Of a stretch of DNA of 64,000 bases, positions 8,505-17,020 are shown piece by piece. A model generated the notes under the pieces. It made no database searches, had not been told where the DNA came from, and worked only from the letters and a program-made list of their open reading frames with translations. Where the stretch lies: contig NZ_JALIEC010000001.1 of NCBI RefSeq assembly GCF_022867865.1, positions 124,001 through 188,000 on the forward strand. The letters run 5' to 3'. Made by a program: the position numbers and the translations under genes. Source of the stretch: Phaeobacter sp. J2-8 (GTDB taxonomy: Bacteria; Pseudomonadota; Alphaproteobacteria; Rhodobacterales; Rhodobacteraceae). Position 1 is the first letter of the stretch; the number at the start of each line of letters is the position of its first letter.

Positions 8505-8904
8505 TTCTGTGTGGCCGCCATCAACCTATCCTCGCGCGGAATAAGTGCGCGCAAGGATTTCAGGCATTGGTAGAATTGATCGCCCAACAGGGCCTCGGTT
8601 GCATTGGCCAAAAGCGGCGGCTGTCCGTGTCTGTCAGAACCTGACTCAACTCTTCTATGCGTCGCAAAAGTTGATGTCGCGATTCTTCGGGTTCCGCGTC
8701 ACCCGTCAGCACAAGTTGCGCGGCAAAACAGACCCGGCGGACCGGGGTATTTGCCTCTTCCGGGTGAATTGCGTCCCGCAACCGCAGGATATGCGCATTT
8801 GGCGTCAAAATGTTCAGCCTGCTCCGGCGGTCCCCGTTTTCGATCACCGCGCCGTTTACCAGGACCCTTTCCTTGGGTCCCAGTTTGAGGACAAGCCCGC
8901 TCAT
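8501..8904 (-). CDS. flbT: FlbT, flagellin translation regulator, with a single-base frameshift
   Basis: FlbT binds flagellin mRNA in Caulobacter and controls its translation. The first 98 residues (MSGLVLKLGPKERVLVNG through VLTDTDSRR) are normal. The frame then runs into an unrelated tail ending at 8560, while the expected C-terminus (LLANATEALLGDQFYQCLKS to the stop at 8501-8503) is in the adjacent frame. One base is missing near 8612 in the coding context AGCCGCCGCTTTT. Restoring it gives 134 residues and an ATGA overlap with the DUF1217 gene. The start also overlaps the flaF stop as ATGA. Coordinates cover the restored gene. Confidence 0.85.
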
Positions 8905-9278
8905 GACTGTGAACTCCCATTGCGCAAACCTCGAAGGATTGCGGTGTTGATTTCCAGCAGTGGCGCGACATTGGCCTTGCCCGCCAGGACCTGGGCTGAG
9001 TGGCGTTTCGAAAACTCGGACAGAAAGAAAATCCGCGCCTTCAGATCTTTGGGTAATTGATTGGCCTGATCCGCAACATCTGTTGCCAGGATGGTCCAAA
9101 GCCGATTGTTGCGATGCAGGGCGTCTGCCAAGCGCGGAAAATCGGCGCGGGAATTTTCGGCGGCGGCCTTTAACTCGTGTGTGGCACGGGCAATAGTTTC
9201 GTATTCCGCCCGGCGATGAGTTTTTGTTGGCGCGGCGGATTGCGAATAGGCGCGTTGGGCCATGGACTGAACGTTCAC
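8901..9278 (-). CDS. flaF: FlaF, flagellin synthesis/secretion activator
   Basis: FlaF works with FlbT in Caulobacter-type flagellin control and is proposed to aid flagellin secretion. The 125-residue protein has the typical 'AYSQSAAPTKTHRRAEYETI' N-terminus, 'NNRLWTILATDVADQANQLP' in the middle and 'RIFFLSEFSKRHSAQVLAG' near the end. It lies between the flagellin gene and flbT, the usual order in Rhodobacterales. Confidence 0.93.
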   Translation of the reverse strand: MNVQSMAQRAYSQSAAPTKTHRRAEYETIARATHELKAAAENSRADFPRLADALHRNNRLWTILATDVADQANQLPKDLKARIFFLSEFSKRHSAQVLAGKANVAPLLEINTAILRGLRNGSSQS

Positions 9279-9322
9279 GACGCATCCTTCCTTCTGGAGT
9301 TCGACGAGTTGTTTACCGAGGG

Positions 9323-9353
9323 TTCAAAGGCGGGGAAAATCCCCGCCTTTGAA
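9323..9353. terminator. Strong hairpin between flagellin and flaF
   Basis: A perfect 14-base inverted repeat (TTCAAAGGCGGGGA and its complement) with a three-base loop. Neither side has a T-run, so it may be a processing or mRNA-stability hairpin that separates the abundant flagellin message from flaF-flbT, not a simple intrinsic terminator. Confidence 0.7.
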
Positions 9354-9361
9354 CGATCCAT

Positions 9362-10576
9362 TTACCGGAAAAGCGACAACAGGGTTTGCGGCGCCTGGTT
9401 GGCAATCGACAGCGATTGAACACCCAATTGTTGTTGCACCTGAAGCGCTTGGAGACGGGCCGACGCTTCTTCCATGTCAGCATCGACCATGGCACCGATG
9501 CCCGATTGCATCGAATTTGTCAGGCTGGAAATGAACGACGCCTGAATTTCAATGCGGCCTTCCACCGAACCAAAGGCAGAGGAGGCGCTGATCGCGGTAT
9601 TGATCAGGGTTTCCACTGTTGCCAAGGCCGCTGTTGCGCCGACCCCAGTGCTGACGTTGATGCCGGTCATGGCACCCAAGCCACCAGATCCTGCGTTGGT
9701 GAACTGGCCAGTCACTGCCAGGTCGACGGTGCCGGCATTGGTAAAGGCCAATTCACCCGGGCTGCCGCTGTCATAATCAACGGTCAAACCAGCGATGCCG
9801 AGGTTGTCGATGGCGTTTTTCAAGCCAACAGCGACAATATCCGACGTGGTGGTCGCCGCCGCGTCATCCGCGGTCACGGTATAGGACACTTCCTGGCCAC
9901 CAACATTCAAAGACACCCGATCTCCCGCAGCAAAGGCCGCGCCAGCAGAATCGTCGATGGTGATCTGGTCATTGCCGCCGCCGTTATCGAGAGAGAGCGC
10001 GACCGTGTCACCATTGGTTGACGGCGTGCCGCCGGACGAACCAAAGACGTCATTCGCAACATAGTTGCCGGTCGACAGATCCTGGCCTGTGACCGTGATC
10101 GACGATGCTGTCACATTGCCGGAAGAATCGCGGTCCAGAGATGCAAGGATTGAGGCGCTGGCAGCGGAGCCATCGACCAGGTTCAGACCATTGAACTGCG
10201 CGGCAGATACAACGGCGTTGATCTGGTCTTTCAGAGCGGTGACATCATCGTTGATTTTCGAACGGTCAACATTGTCTTCTTGCGCGGCGACAATCTTGCC
10301 CTTCATTTCGGTCAGCAGATTGGTGATGGTTTCCGATGCGTTCCGCGCCACGGCCACGGTTGAAACGCCCAACGAAAGGCTGTCGCCGATGGCTTTGAAG
10401 CCTTTTACATCTGATTCCATGACCTTGGAAATGGCCCAGACGGCGGAGTTATCTTTGGCGGTCGCAACGGATTTGCCGGTCGAGATTTGCGATTGAACCT
10501 CGGACATGCCTTTGTTGATGGATTTGAGTGTTTGCAGCGCGACCATCGCGCCATTGTTCGTCAGGATGCTAGACAT
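9362..10576 (-). CDS. fliC: Flagellin, flagellar filament subunit
   Basis: The 404-residue protein has both conserved flagellin ends. The N-terminal D0/D1 region has 'ALQTLKSINKGMSEVQSQIS' and 'STGKSVATAKDNSAVWAIS'; the C-terminal region has 'EEASARLQALQVQQQLGVQ' and 'SIANQAPQTLLSLFR'. The middle (about residues 160-310) is a low-complexity, Gly/Asp/Thr-rich, cysteine-free D2/D3 domain that is surface-exposed. It heads the flagellin-flaF-flbT operon. It is the only flagellin in the window. Confidence 0.96.
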   Translation of the reverse strand: MSSILTNNGAMVALQTLKSINKGMSEVQSQISTGKSVATAKDNSAVWAISKVMESDVKGFKAIGDSLSLGVSTVAVARNASETITNLLTEMKGKIVAAQEDNVDRSKINDDVTALKDQINAVVSAAQFNGLNLVDGSAASASILASLDRDSSGNVTASSITVTGQDLSTGNYVANDVFGSSGGTPSTNGDTVALSLDNGGGNDQITIDDSAGAAFAAGDRVSLNVGGQEVSYTVTADDAAATTTSDIVAVGLKNAIDNLGIAGLTVDYDSGSPGELAFTNAGTVDLAVTGQFTNAGSGGLGAMTGINVSTGVGATAALATVETLINTAISASSAFGSVEGRIEIQASFISSLTNSMQSGIGAMVDADMEEASARLQALQVQQQLGVQSLSIANQAPQTLLSLFR

Positions 10577-10740
10577 AGATTTTCCTTCATACGCCAGACG
10601 CTTTTGCGTCGGATTGGGTTCGTGTCGGGTTTTCCGGCCACCGGTCCCCCGGTTGCGATGTCATTCTGACAAGTGCGGCCCGCGTATGTTCGGCGAAGGC
10701 TGCGCCACCGATATGGTGCGCTGCCAATTTGAATGTTTTG

Positions 10741-10813
10741 TCCTAACGCTTTCCTAATTCACATTTCCTCGGTCCGTAGCATTTGAAACAACCAATTCAG
10801 GTATTTTTCCTAA
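10741..10813 (-). promoter_or_regulatory. Candidate flagellin upstream control repeats
   Basis: Upstream of the flagellin gene, in its coding sense, the hexamer TTAGGA occurs twice exactly 11 bases apart (10752-10757 and 10741-10746) and a third time at 10808-10813. The paired copies form TTAG-N7-TTAG, a spacing like that of CtrA sites (TTAA-N7-TTAA) but with a different last base. Binding by any regulator is inference. Confidence 0.35.
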
Positions 10814-10820
10814 ATTGATT

Positions 10821-11177
10821 TCATGCCCGTTTTTCCAATCGACCGCTCTTTGATACTTCGATCATTTGTTTCTGGCCGCTGCGATCATAGGTTTCCAGCG
10901 ACTTGCGGACACGGCGGATGGTGGAAAACCGTTGCGCTACCGCCTGAATTCCCTTCATCGCGCTTTCAATCAATTCCTGATTGCGCGACAGCTTGTCCTT
11001 CAGCTCACCCAGGCCTGCGGTTTCCACATCGGCGCTTTCCGTCAATTCGCGCAGCAGCCGTTCCTTGGTGTCCAGCACGCGGCCAACCTCATCAATATCG
11101 CCGTGCAAAAGCGCCTTGCGCTCGGAATCGAGCAAATCATTAAGTTCGTCCAGAATTTCGCTTGCCCGTTCGGTCAT
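10821..11177 (-). CDS. FlgN-like flagellar chaperone
   Basis: A 118-residue, almost entirely helical, charged protein. FlgN is the export chaperone for the hook-filament junction proteins FlgK and FlgL. The size, the N-terminal 'LDELNDLLDSERKALLHGDI' pattern and the central 'ETAGLGELKDKLSRNQELIESAMKG' helix (partly quoted) fit FlgN-type chaperones, which diverge strongly in sequence. Its start overlaps the flgJ-like stop as ATGA. flgK and flgL are not in the window. Confidence 0.6.
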   Translation of the reverse strand: MTERASEILDELNDLLDSERKALLHGDIDEVGRVLDTKERLLRELTESADVETAGLGELKDKLSRNQELIESAMKGIQAVAQRFSTIRRVRKSLETYDRSGQKQMIEVSKSGRLEKRA

Positions 11178-11482
11178 TTTTCAGCCTCCATAAGAGCTTT
11201 GACAAAGGTTTCGGTCAGACCCACACCACCGGCGCGCACCATCGCTTCGGATTGTGCCTGGACAAGAAAAGAGGAAAATTGTTCCTCGCCGGCACCGCCG
11301 CCAAAAGAATCGCGCTGCTTGCCGAAACCTGCGGATTTCAGCATTTCAGCAAGAAAAGTCGCCTCGAGCTTTTGGGCGGCGTGATGAATATTGCGCGCCT
11401 TATGTTCAGTTTGATCAAACCCACGGCTCGTTTGCCCTGAAGGGCCTGTCGCGATTGCAATTGAATGCACCATATCTGGCAT
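11174..11482 (-). CDS. flgJ: FlgJ-like rod-binding protein, muramidase-free
   Basis: The product has the rod-binding domain of FlgJ ('AAQKLEATFLAEMLKSAGFG' and 'LTETFVKALMEAEK') but lacks the C-terminal peptidoglycan hydrolase domain found in enterobacterial FlgJ; single-domain forms are usual in Alphaproteobacteria. The ATG at 11482 (MPDMVHSI) is preferred on size. An in-frame ATG at 11554 would give 126 residues and would cover the TCGGTAA repeats that look more like promoter DNA. Confidence 0.7.
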   Translation of the reverse strand: MPDMVHSIAIATGPSGQTSRGFDQTEHKARNIHHAAQKLEATFLAEMLKSAGFGKQRDSFGGGAGEEQFSSFLVQAQSEAMVRAGGVGLTETFVKALMEAEK

Positions 11483-11596
11483 CGGAAAATCCTCAAAATT
11501 GAACGGGTTTTTCTCAATTTGCCGGAGTATCGGTAAAGAATCGGTAACCGACATGGTGGATATTCACCGGAATTGGGAAGAATTCCTGGAGAACAC
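11483..11596. promoter_or_regulatory. Divergent flgJ/fliK intergenic region
   Basis: The region separates divergent flagellar genes and contains a direct repeat of TCGGTAA at 11530-11536 and 11541-11547, again an 11-base period like that upstream of flagellin. This is a candidate regulatory site only; it lies inside the coding region if the flgJ-like gene starts at 11554. Confidence 0.3.
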
Positions 11597-14260
11597 ATGC
11601 AGTCGGACGTTTCTACGACCTTATCTTTGACGGCGCGCACCGGGCCGGATGCGCGCAAATCGCATTCACGCGTGATGTTGAACGGTTTGATCCCGGCGGA
11701 TCCGAAGACCGGCAGCGGTGGTGCGGCAATTGATTTTGCCAAGGTCTTCGCGGATGGGGCCATCAAGCTGAATGGGGTTAGAAGTGACCCCATGTTGGCG
11801 GTGCATGCAGAGCAAACGTCGAAAGCCGTCGAGGTTGGCTCCACTGCGGTGGCAGAGTGCGAAGCCGCTTGGGACGAAGAGGGTATTCTGCCTGAACCCG
11901 AAGAGCCGGGAACCGGAACGCTGCGGCAAGCGGATGTTGCAACCGCGATGAGCCAAGACCAAATGGCCGAAGCCGATCGCGGCGCATCTGAGTCCGGCGT
12001 CGTCCCAAAGAACTCTCGGGAACCGGGCCTGAGCGTTTCAGGGTCGCATTTCTTGCACAATACCAATGTGTTTGCGCCAGTTCGTGAGAGCAGCGGTGAT
12101 TTGGATCGTCGAGGGGAGCCGCAGGCGCGCATTGATGGCCACCAGCCCGGTGACATCATTCCAAAATTGCGCCTTGCACAAGATCCGGTTTCGTTCGGCA
12201 TGGTTGCGGAGGAGGCTTCGGTCGAAGCCGGGTTTGTGTCGCCGACGGGCCGGGCGGAGAATGATCCAAACGTTGGCATCATCAAAAATGTCATGCGTCT
12301 TGCGGGTGCCAGCCAGCCAAATCCGGTGGAAACCGTTCATCATATGGATGCAGTGCCCAGTCTGGTCGCATCGGTGGATGACGAGCCGGATCACGCCCGT
12401 GACCCAAGCCGTCCGACGGCCGTTTCCCGGCTACAACCTCCGGCCATTGACCCGGAATTCACTGGGGTGGCGTCCGTCCAGATGGCCAACGTCGCGCATC
12501 ATATCCCGTCGTCTGGACCGACATCCGATCTTTCCGGCGACAGCGAAATCCGGCGCTCTACACGGGCGGAAGATGGGCTGCGATCCGACATTCCCCCTCA
12601 AACGACAGATATTTCGGTGCGTTTTGGGCAGGTAGCCTCGAAAGATCAGCAACATGCATTGCCGGTTGATGGTCAACTGCCCGTCGATCCGCAGGGTGCG
12701 GGCCAAGGACCGTCACATTCCCGCGATCCTGAAAACACCGACGCCAGCGGGCTGACAAAGACAGACAGAACCCCGGCAGGGACCGGCCGATTTAACACAG
12801 CCGCCCCTCAGGAAATTGAATTGAACCCGGGTGGGGCCAAAATTGAACTCTCCGCAGCGCCGGAAATCGCTTCGGGTTCAGGGGATCGGATGCATCCGCC
12901 GACCGAAACAAACGGTCACAGGGGTCCGGCACCTGAAGCGGCAACGCAGTTGACTGCGACTACCTTGCAATCTGACCAAGAGGTTAGGTTGGTCACGTCA
13001 AACGAACCGCAAAGGTTTGCCGCCACCGAAGATGCTTTGCCTTCTGATATGGCTCCGACACGTCGCGGAACGGCATTGCCGACGCCGTTCAAGGGGTCAC
13101 AACCGGGCAATTTGGCGGAACTGGCCTGGTCGCAGAAGGTCTTGCACATCATGGGCAATGAGGCGGGTGCCAAACCGGTCGCCGCCGATCAATCTCAAAG
13201 CACGCAAACGCCCCCCACAACGCTTGTGCCTGCGGTTAATGCGCCAATCGCAACGGATCTGGGGCAATCATCGGGAATGGCGGGCGGAGGGGTGGCCGAC
13301 GTTGTTGCGTCCGTCAGATCACCGCAAGCAGAGGCACCGCCAACGCCGCAAGCCCACAGAGCGGCCCTGGACGCCACCGGGGGAGTTGCATTGCCACAAC
13401 CTTTGCCAGCGGGAGAAGGGGCAGCGGAGACGCCAATGGGGGCTTTGACAGGGTCAGACCGGATTGTGCCCGCCGCCAGACCAACCGAGGCAATTTCAAC
13501 CGCGAACGGGATGCCCGCGCAAGATCAGGGGCAAGGTCGCGAAAAACCGGACGTGCCGACAACCATGGCCGCATCCGATTTGGGCCGTGCGCAAGAACCC
13601 CAAACCAAGGCAGCTTTGCCGACAGATCACAGTACGCCGGGATCACAAGCGGAGCCTTCATCGCGGGGCATCGCCGCGCCACCGGACAACGCATCAGGCG
13701 GCGATCCCGCCAAACCCAATGCCCTCCAACCGGGCGTCGAAACGCAACAGGTGCAGCTGCGGTCCGAATTGGCCGCGCTGCCCACGCGGGACGTTCCACA
13801 TCAGAGCGTGACTGCGCCGCAGCCCGCCGCACAGATGCAAAATGCCATGGTCGCCCGCGATGTGGCGCAGCAACTGTCGCTTGTTACCCGAAGCGCCGCC
13901 GGCGAGGTGACCGAATTGTCGCTGCGGCCAGACGAGCTTGGCCATGTGCGGATGCGGATGACCGGGGGCGACGGGCAGATTGTGTTGCAAATTCTTAGCG
14001 AACGCCCGGAAACCCATGATCTCATGCGGCGTCACATCGACATCGTTGAACGGGCGTTCCGCGAACTTGGCTACAACGACATCGCATTCGAATTCTCGTT
14101 CAATGGCCGCCGCGATCGCAATGCCGCGGGCGGCGATGGCATCGGTCAGGTTGCGGAGGAGCCGCAATCCAATGCAACCGAAGGCGCGGACACCCCCGCC
14201 ACAGCCCCCCAGGCTGAACGCTTGGCTCTTGGCGCCACGCGATTGGATATTCGGCTATAG
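11597..14260 (+). CDS. fliK: FliK-like flagellar hook-length control protein
   Basis: FliK is an exported ruler that sets hook length and triggers the FlhB switch. The 887-residue product has a long, disordered Pro/Ala/Gln/Thr-rich stretch of about 740 residues and a C-terminal domain of about 100 residues with the family pattern 'LSLRPDELGHVRMRMTGGDGQ' (quoted in part) and 'HIDIVERAFRELGYNDIAFEF'. It is much longer than the enteric protein of about 400 residues. The ATG at 11597 has a CTGGAG ribosome site. flgD follows in ten bases, so the two form a hook operon. Confidence 0.85.
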   Translation: MQSDVSTTLSLTARTGPDARKSHSRVMLNGLIPADPKTGSGGAAIDFAKVFADGAIKLNGVRSDPMLAVHAEQTSKAVEVGSTAVAECEAAWDEEGILPEPEEPGTGTLRQADVATAMSQDQMAEADRGASESGVVPKNSREPGLSVSGSHFLHNTNVFAPVRESSGDLDRRGEPQARIDGHQPGDIIPKLRLAQDPVSFGMVAEEASVEAGFVSPTGRAENDPNVGIIKNVMRLAGASQPNPVETVHHMDAVPSLVASVDDEPDHARDPSRPTAVSRLQPPAIDPEFTGVASVQMANVAHHIPSSGPTSDLSGDSEIRRSTRAEDGLRSDIPPQTTDISVRFGQVASKDQQHALPVDGQLPVDPQGAGQGPSHSRDPENTDASGLTKTDRTPAGTGRFNTAAPQEIELNPGGAKIELSAAPEIASGSGDRMHPPTETNGHRGPAPEAATQLTATTLQSDQEVRLVTSNEPQRFAATEDALPSDMAPTRRGTALPTPFKGSQPGNLAELAWSQKVLHIMGNEAGAKPVAADQSQSTQTPPTTLVPAVNAPIATDLGQSSGMAGGGVADVVASVRSPQAEAPPTPQAHRAALDATGGVALPQPLPAGEGAAETPMGALTGSDRIVPAARPTEAISTANGMPAQDQGQGREKPDVPTTMAASDLGRAQEPQTKAALPTDHSTPGSQAEPSSRGIAAPPDNASGGDPAKPNALQPGVETQQVQLRSELAALPTRDVPHQSVTAPQPAAQMQNAMVARDVAQQLSLVTRSAAGEVTELSLRPDELGHVRMRMTGGDGQIVLQILSERPETHDLMRRHIDIVERAFRELGYNDIAFEFSFNGRRDRNAAGGDGIGQVAEEPQSNATEGADTPATAPQAERLALGATRLDIRL

Positions 14261-14270
14261 GAGGCCCCAA

Positions 14271-14966
14271 ATGATTTCATCAAGCACGACATCGGTGACA
14301 ACCGCCGCCACAAATACCCCCACACCCGCCAGCAGCGAGGCAATCCTGAGTTCGGATTACGAAACCTTTCTGAAAATGTTGACCACCCAGGCGCAAAATC
14401 AGGATCCATTGAACCCGATCGATTTATCGGATTATGCCGCGCAATTGGCGACGTTTTCGTCGGTGGAGCAACAGGTCGTGACCAATGATCTTTTGCAAAA
14501 CATGATGTCGCTCCTCAGCGTCGGCGGGTTGGGGGATTTGGCCTCTTGGGTGGGGCGCGAGGTACGCAGCGATGCACCGGGGTATTTCGATGGCGCGCCT
14601 CTGTCCCTTGCGGTCACCACGGTCACCGGCGCGGACACTTCGCAGCTTGAGGTGCGGGATGCGGCCGGAAACCTGAAGCAGTCGCATCCTCTGACCTCTG
14701 GCCAGGCCCGATTTGAATGGGCTGGCGTGGATGAGTTCGGCGCACCCTTGCCAATGGGGGAATACAGTTTTTCGGTCGAAAATTTTTCCAATGGCGAGTC
14801 TGTTGGCGTGACGTCGGTGGCCACCTACAACAGGGTGCAAGAGGCACGGGTGGACAACGGTCAAACCTATCTCGTTTTGAAGGGGGGGCATGTTTTGGCG
14901 ACAGATTTGTTACCGGTATCAGAGAGTAACTCAACCAAAGCGTGTGTCGGTATATTTTTTGGATGA
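14271..14966 (+). CDS. flgD: FlgD, hook cap/scaffold protein
   Basis: FlgD caps the growing hook and is needed for FlgE assembly. The 231-residue protein has the N-terminal signature 'YETFLKMLTTQAQNQDPLNP' followed by 'VEQQVVTNDLLQNMM' and a beta-rich C-terminal domain with 'EWAGVDEFGAPLPMGEYSF'. A strong AGGAGG precedes the ATG. The last 15 residues look unlike other FlgD ends, which could reflect natural divergence. Confidence 0.92.
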   Translation: MISSSTTSVTTAATNTPTPASSEAILSSDYETFLKMLTTQAQNQDPLNPIDLSDYAAQLATFSSVEQQVVTNDLLQNMMSLLSVGGLGDLASWVGREVRSDAPGYFDGAPLSLAVTTVTGADTSQLEVRDAAGNLKQSHPLTSGQARFEWAGVDEFGAPLPMGEYSFSVENFSNGESVGVTSVATYNRVQEARVDNGQTYLVLKGGHVLATDLLPVSESNSTKACVGIFFG

Positions 14967-15161
14967 AAAACCAGCAGAATATCGGGTTTCGGGGCAGTTT
15001 TCCGCAGTAAATGAACGCCACTGTTGCGGAAATGACGCTCAGGTGCTTGCGCCGAAAACGGAGCCAAAAACATGATCAAACGGGTTTGAAGCCTGAGCTA
15101 TTTCAATGTACTCTGGAACTGCGTGGGGTGTGTGTTCACCCAATAGTGTCTGGAGAACATG

Positions 15162-15383
15162 ATGAAGAAATTTGCATTGGCGGCGGCCGCAGCGGTTACG
15201 CTGGCGTCTGCTGCTCCGGCAGTGGCCGAACCGGCTGACGTCGCGGCCGATCCATTTATCGCCACTCAAGGCGATACAACTGCACTCGCCATTCTTGGCG
15301 GTGTTACCGTTCTGGTTTTGATTGCGGCCGGTGGCGGCAATGGTGGGTCCTCGAGCACGTCCAGCTCGACCGGAACTCCCTGA
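15162..15383 (+). CDS. Small exported Gly/Ser-tailed protein of unknown function
   Basis: A product of 73-74 residues with a signal peptide (KKFALAAAAAVTLASAAPAVA), a short acidic segment, one hydrophobic helix (ALAILGGVTVLVLIAAG) and a Gly/Ser/Thr tail. Two ATGs lie side by side at 15159 and 15162 after CTGGAG. Similar short signal-plus-helix proteins are common in Rhodobacterales, but I do not recognise a named family. It has its own terminator and no operon partner. Confidence 0.65.
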   Translation: MKKFALAAAAAVTLASAAPAVAEPADVAADPFIATQGDTTALAILGGVTVLVLIAAGGGNGGSSSTSSSTGTP

Positions 15384-15404
15384 GTTTGAATGACCCAAAA
15401 AACG

Positions 15405-15430
15405 AAACGGCGGCCCTTGGGTCGCCGTTT
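15405..15430 (+). terminator. Intrinsic terminator after the small exported protein
   Basis: A stem of 11 pairs (AAACGGCG at 15405-15412 with CGCCGTTT at 15423-15430, plus inner pairs) followed by T residues. It lies between this gene and the convergent ubiB and may serve both. Confidence 0.75.
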
Positions 15431-15483
15431 TGCGTTTGGCCACCCGAAGGTGGCAGCGCCGCCAAGATGGCGTAAGGCCACGG

Positions 15484-17019
15484 TCAGGTAAGCGGAATGA
15501 AGACCGCCGCCAGACCCGCCCCCATCACAAGCCCACATGCCAGGAACAGCCACCGGCTGCGCAGAATGCGGGACGTGTCTCTGTGTTCCGCTTTGTCGAC
15601 CTGCTGAATCAGGGCGGCCTCTGCCAGCTCTGGCAACCGGGGCCCGAAACGCGCCAGAACCTTTACCGTGTTGGCCAGATCTTCCAGAAAAGCGCGCGGG
15701 CCGATGCTGTTGCGAATATAGCTTTCGACAATGGGATGGGCGACCTCCCATATATTGGTGTGCGGGTTCAGCGAGCGCGCCACCCCTTCGACCACCACCA
15801 TCGTGCGCTGCAACAGGATCAGCTCGGTCCGGGTTTCCATGCCGAAACGTTCAGTCACTTCAAACAGATAGGCCAGCAATTTGGCCATGGAAATGCGCGT
15901 CGCATCCATGCCGAAAATCGGTTCGCCCACCGCGCGCAGGGCGCGGGCGAATTCATCGACATCGCGGTCGGCGGGCACATAACCGGCCTCGAAATGCACC
16001 TCGGCGACACGTTTGTAATCGCGGCGGATAAAGCCAAACAGAATTTCGGCGTAAACCCGGCGGGTGTATTCGTCGATATGGCCCATGATGCCGAAATCAA
16101 ACGCGATGATATCGCCGTTGGCCGCCACCTTCAGGTTGCCCTGATGCATGTCAGCGTGAAAGAACCCGTCGCGCAGCGCATGGTTCAGGAACAATTGCAG
16201 CACGCGTTCGGCCAGTTCCACCCGGTCATGCCCGGCGGCGTCCAGCGCGGCATTATCCCCCAGCGCCGCACCCTCGGCCCAGCCCATGGTCATCACCCGG
16301 CGATCCGACAAATGCCATTTGATTTCAGGTAGTTGAAACCCGGCGTCTTCCTTGGTGTTGGCGGCGAATTCCGATGCGGCGGCGCTTTCCAGGCGCAGGT
16401 CCAATTCGCCTGTCACCACGCCTTCGAAATGGCGGATCACCTCCATCGGGTGCAACCGGCGCGAAGACGGTGACAGCAATTCCACGGTTTTGGCCGCAAA
16501 GTAAAACGCGTCGATGTCGCGGTGAAAGGCGCGTTCGATGCCGGGGCGCAGCACCTTGATCGCCACGGTTTCGCCGGTTTCGGCGACAACGGCCTTGTGC
16601 ACCTGCGCAATCGAGGCCGCCGCGACAGGTTCGCTGATTTCGGAAAAGATTGCCTCGGAAGGCTGGCCCAATGCGGCGGAAATTGTGGCGCGGGCCTCTG
16701 CAACGGTAAAGGGTGGCAATTTGTCCTGCAGGACGCGCAATTGCAGCGCCAGGTCGTCCCCCACCACATCGGGGCGGGTCGACAGGATTTGACCGAACTT
16801 GATATAGGCCGGTCCCATCGCCGTCAGCGCGCGGCTGACCGGCGGCAGGGCCGGATCGCCACGATAGCCCAGCCATTTGAACGGCCAACCCAACGTCTTG
16901 GCGGCAATGCGCAGCGGCGTTGGCGCGTCAAACGCGTCCAATACGTCATTCATGGCGCCGGTACGTTCCAGCGTTGCGCCAGTGCGGATCAGACGGAAAA
17001 TATTGTGCGGTCCACGCAT
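15484..17019 (-). CDS. ubiB: UbiB, ubiquinone biosynthesis ATPase/kinase-like protein
   Basis: UbiB is an atypical kinase-like ATPase required for aerobic ubiquinone synthesis. The 511-residue protein has the hallmark KxGQ motif (IKFGQILSTRPD), the Ala-rich nucleotide loop (EPVAAASIAQVHKA), the catalytic-loop region 'FFHADMHQGNLKV' and 'IIAFDFGIMGHID', and a C-terminal membrane segment (WLFLACGLVMGAGLAAVFI). It starts two bases after the ubiE stop, so the two are co-transcribed. Confidence 0.95.
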   Translation of the reverse strand: MRGPHNIFRLIRTGATLERTGAMNDVLDAFDAPTPLRIAAKTLGWPFKWLGYRGDPALPPVSRALTAMGPAYIKFGQILSTRPDVVGDDLALQLRVLQDKLPPFTVAEARATISAALGQPSEAIFSEISEPVAAASIAQVHKAVVAETGETVAIKVLRPGIERAFHRDIDAFYFAAKTVELLSPSSRRLHPMEVIRHFEGVVTGELDLRLESAAASEFAANTKEDAGFQLPEIKWHLSDRRVMTMGWAEGAALGDNAALDAAGHDRVELAERVLQLFLNHALRDGFFHADMHQGNLKVAANGDIIAFDFGIMGHIDEYTRRVYAEILFGFIRRDYKRVAEVHFEAGYVPADRDVDEFARALRAVGEPIFGMDATRISMAKLLAYLFEVTERFGMETRTELILLQRTMVVVEGVARSLNPHTNIWEVAHPIVESYIRNSIGPRAFLEDLANTVKVLARFGPRLPELAEAALIQQVDKAEHRDTSRILRSRWLFLACGLVMGAGLAAVFIPLT

Positions 17020-17020
17020 T

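Noticed and set aside
11338-12294. 318-codon open frame antisense to the fliK-like gene
   Set aside because: The fliK frame has a ribosome site and a recognisable C-terminal domain; the antisense frame has neither.
14930-14966. Frameshift at the end of flgD
   Set aside because: The last residues look unusual, but no alternative frame gives a better family ending, so natural divergence is accepted.
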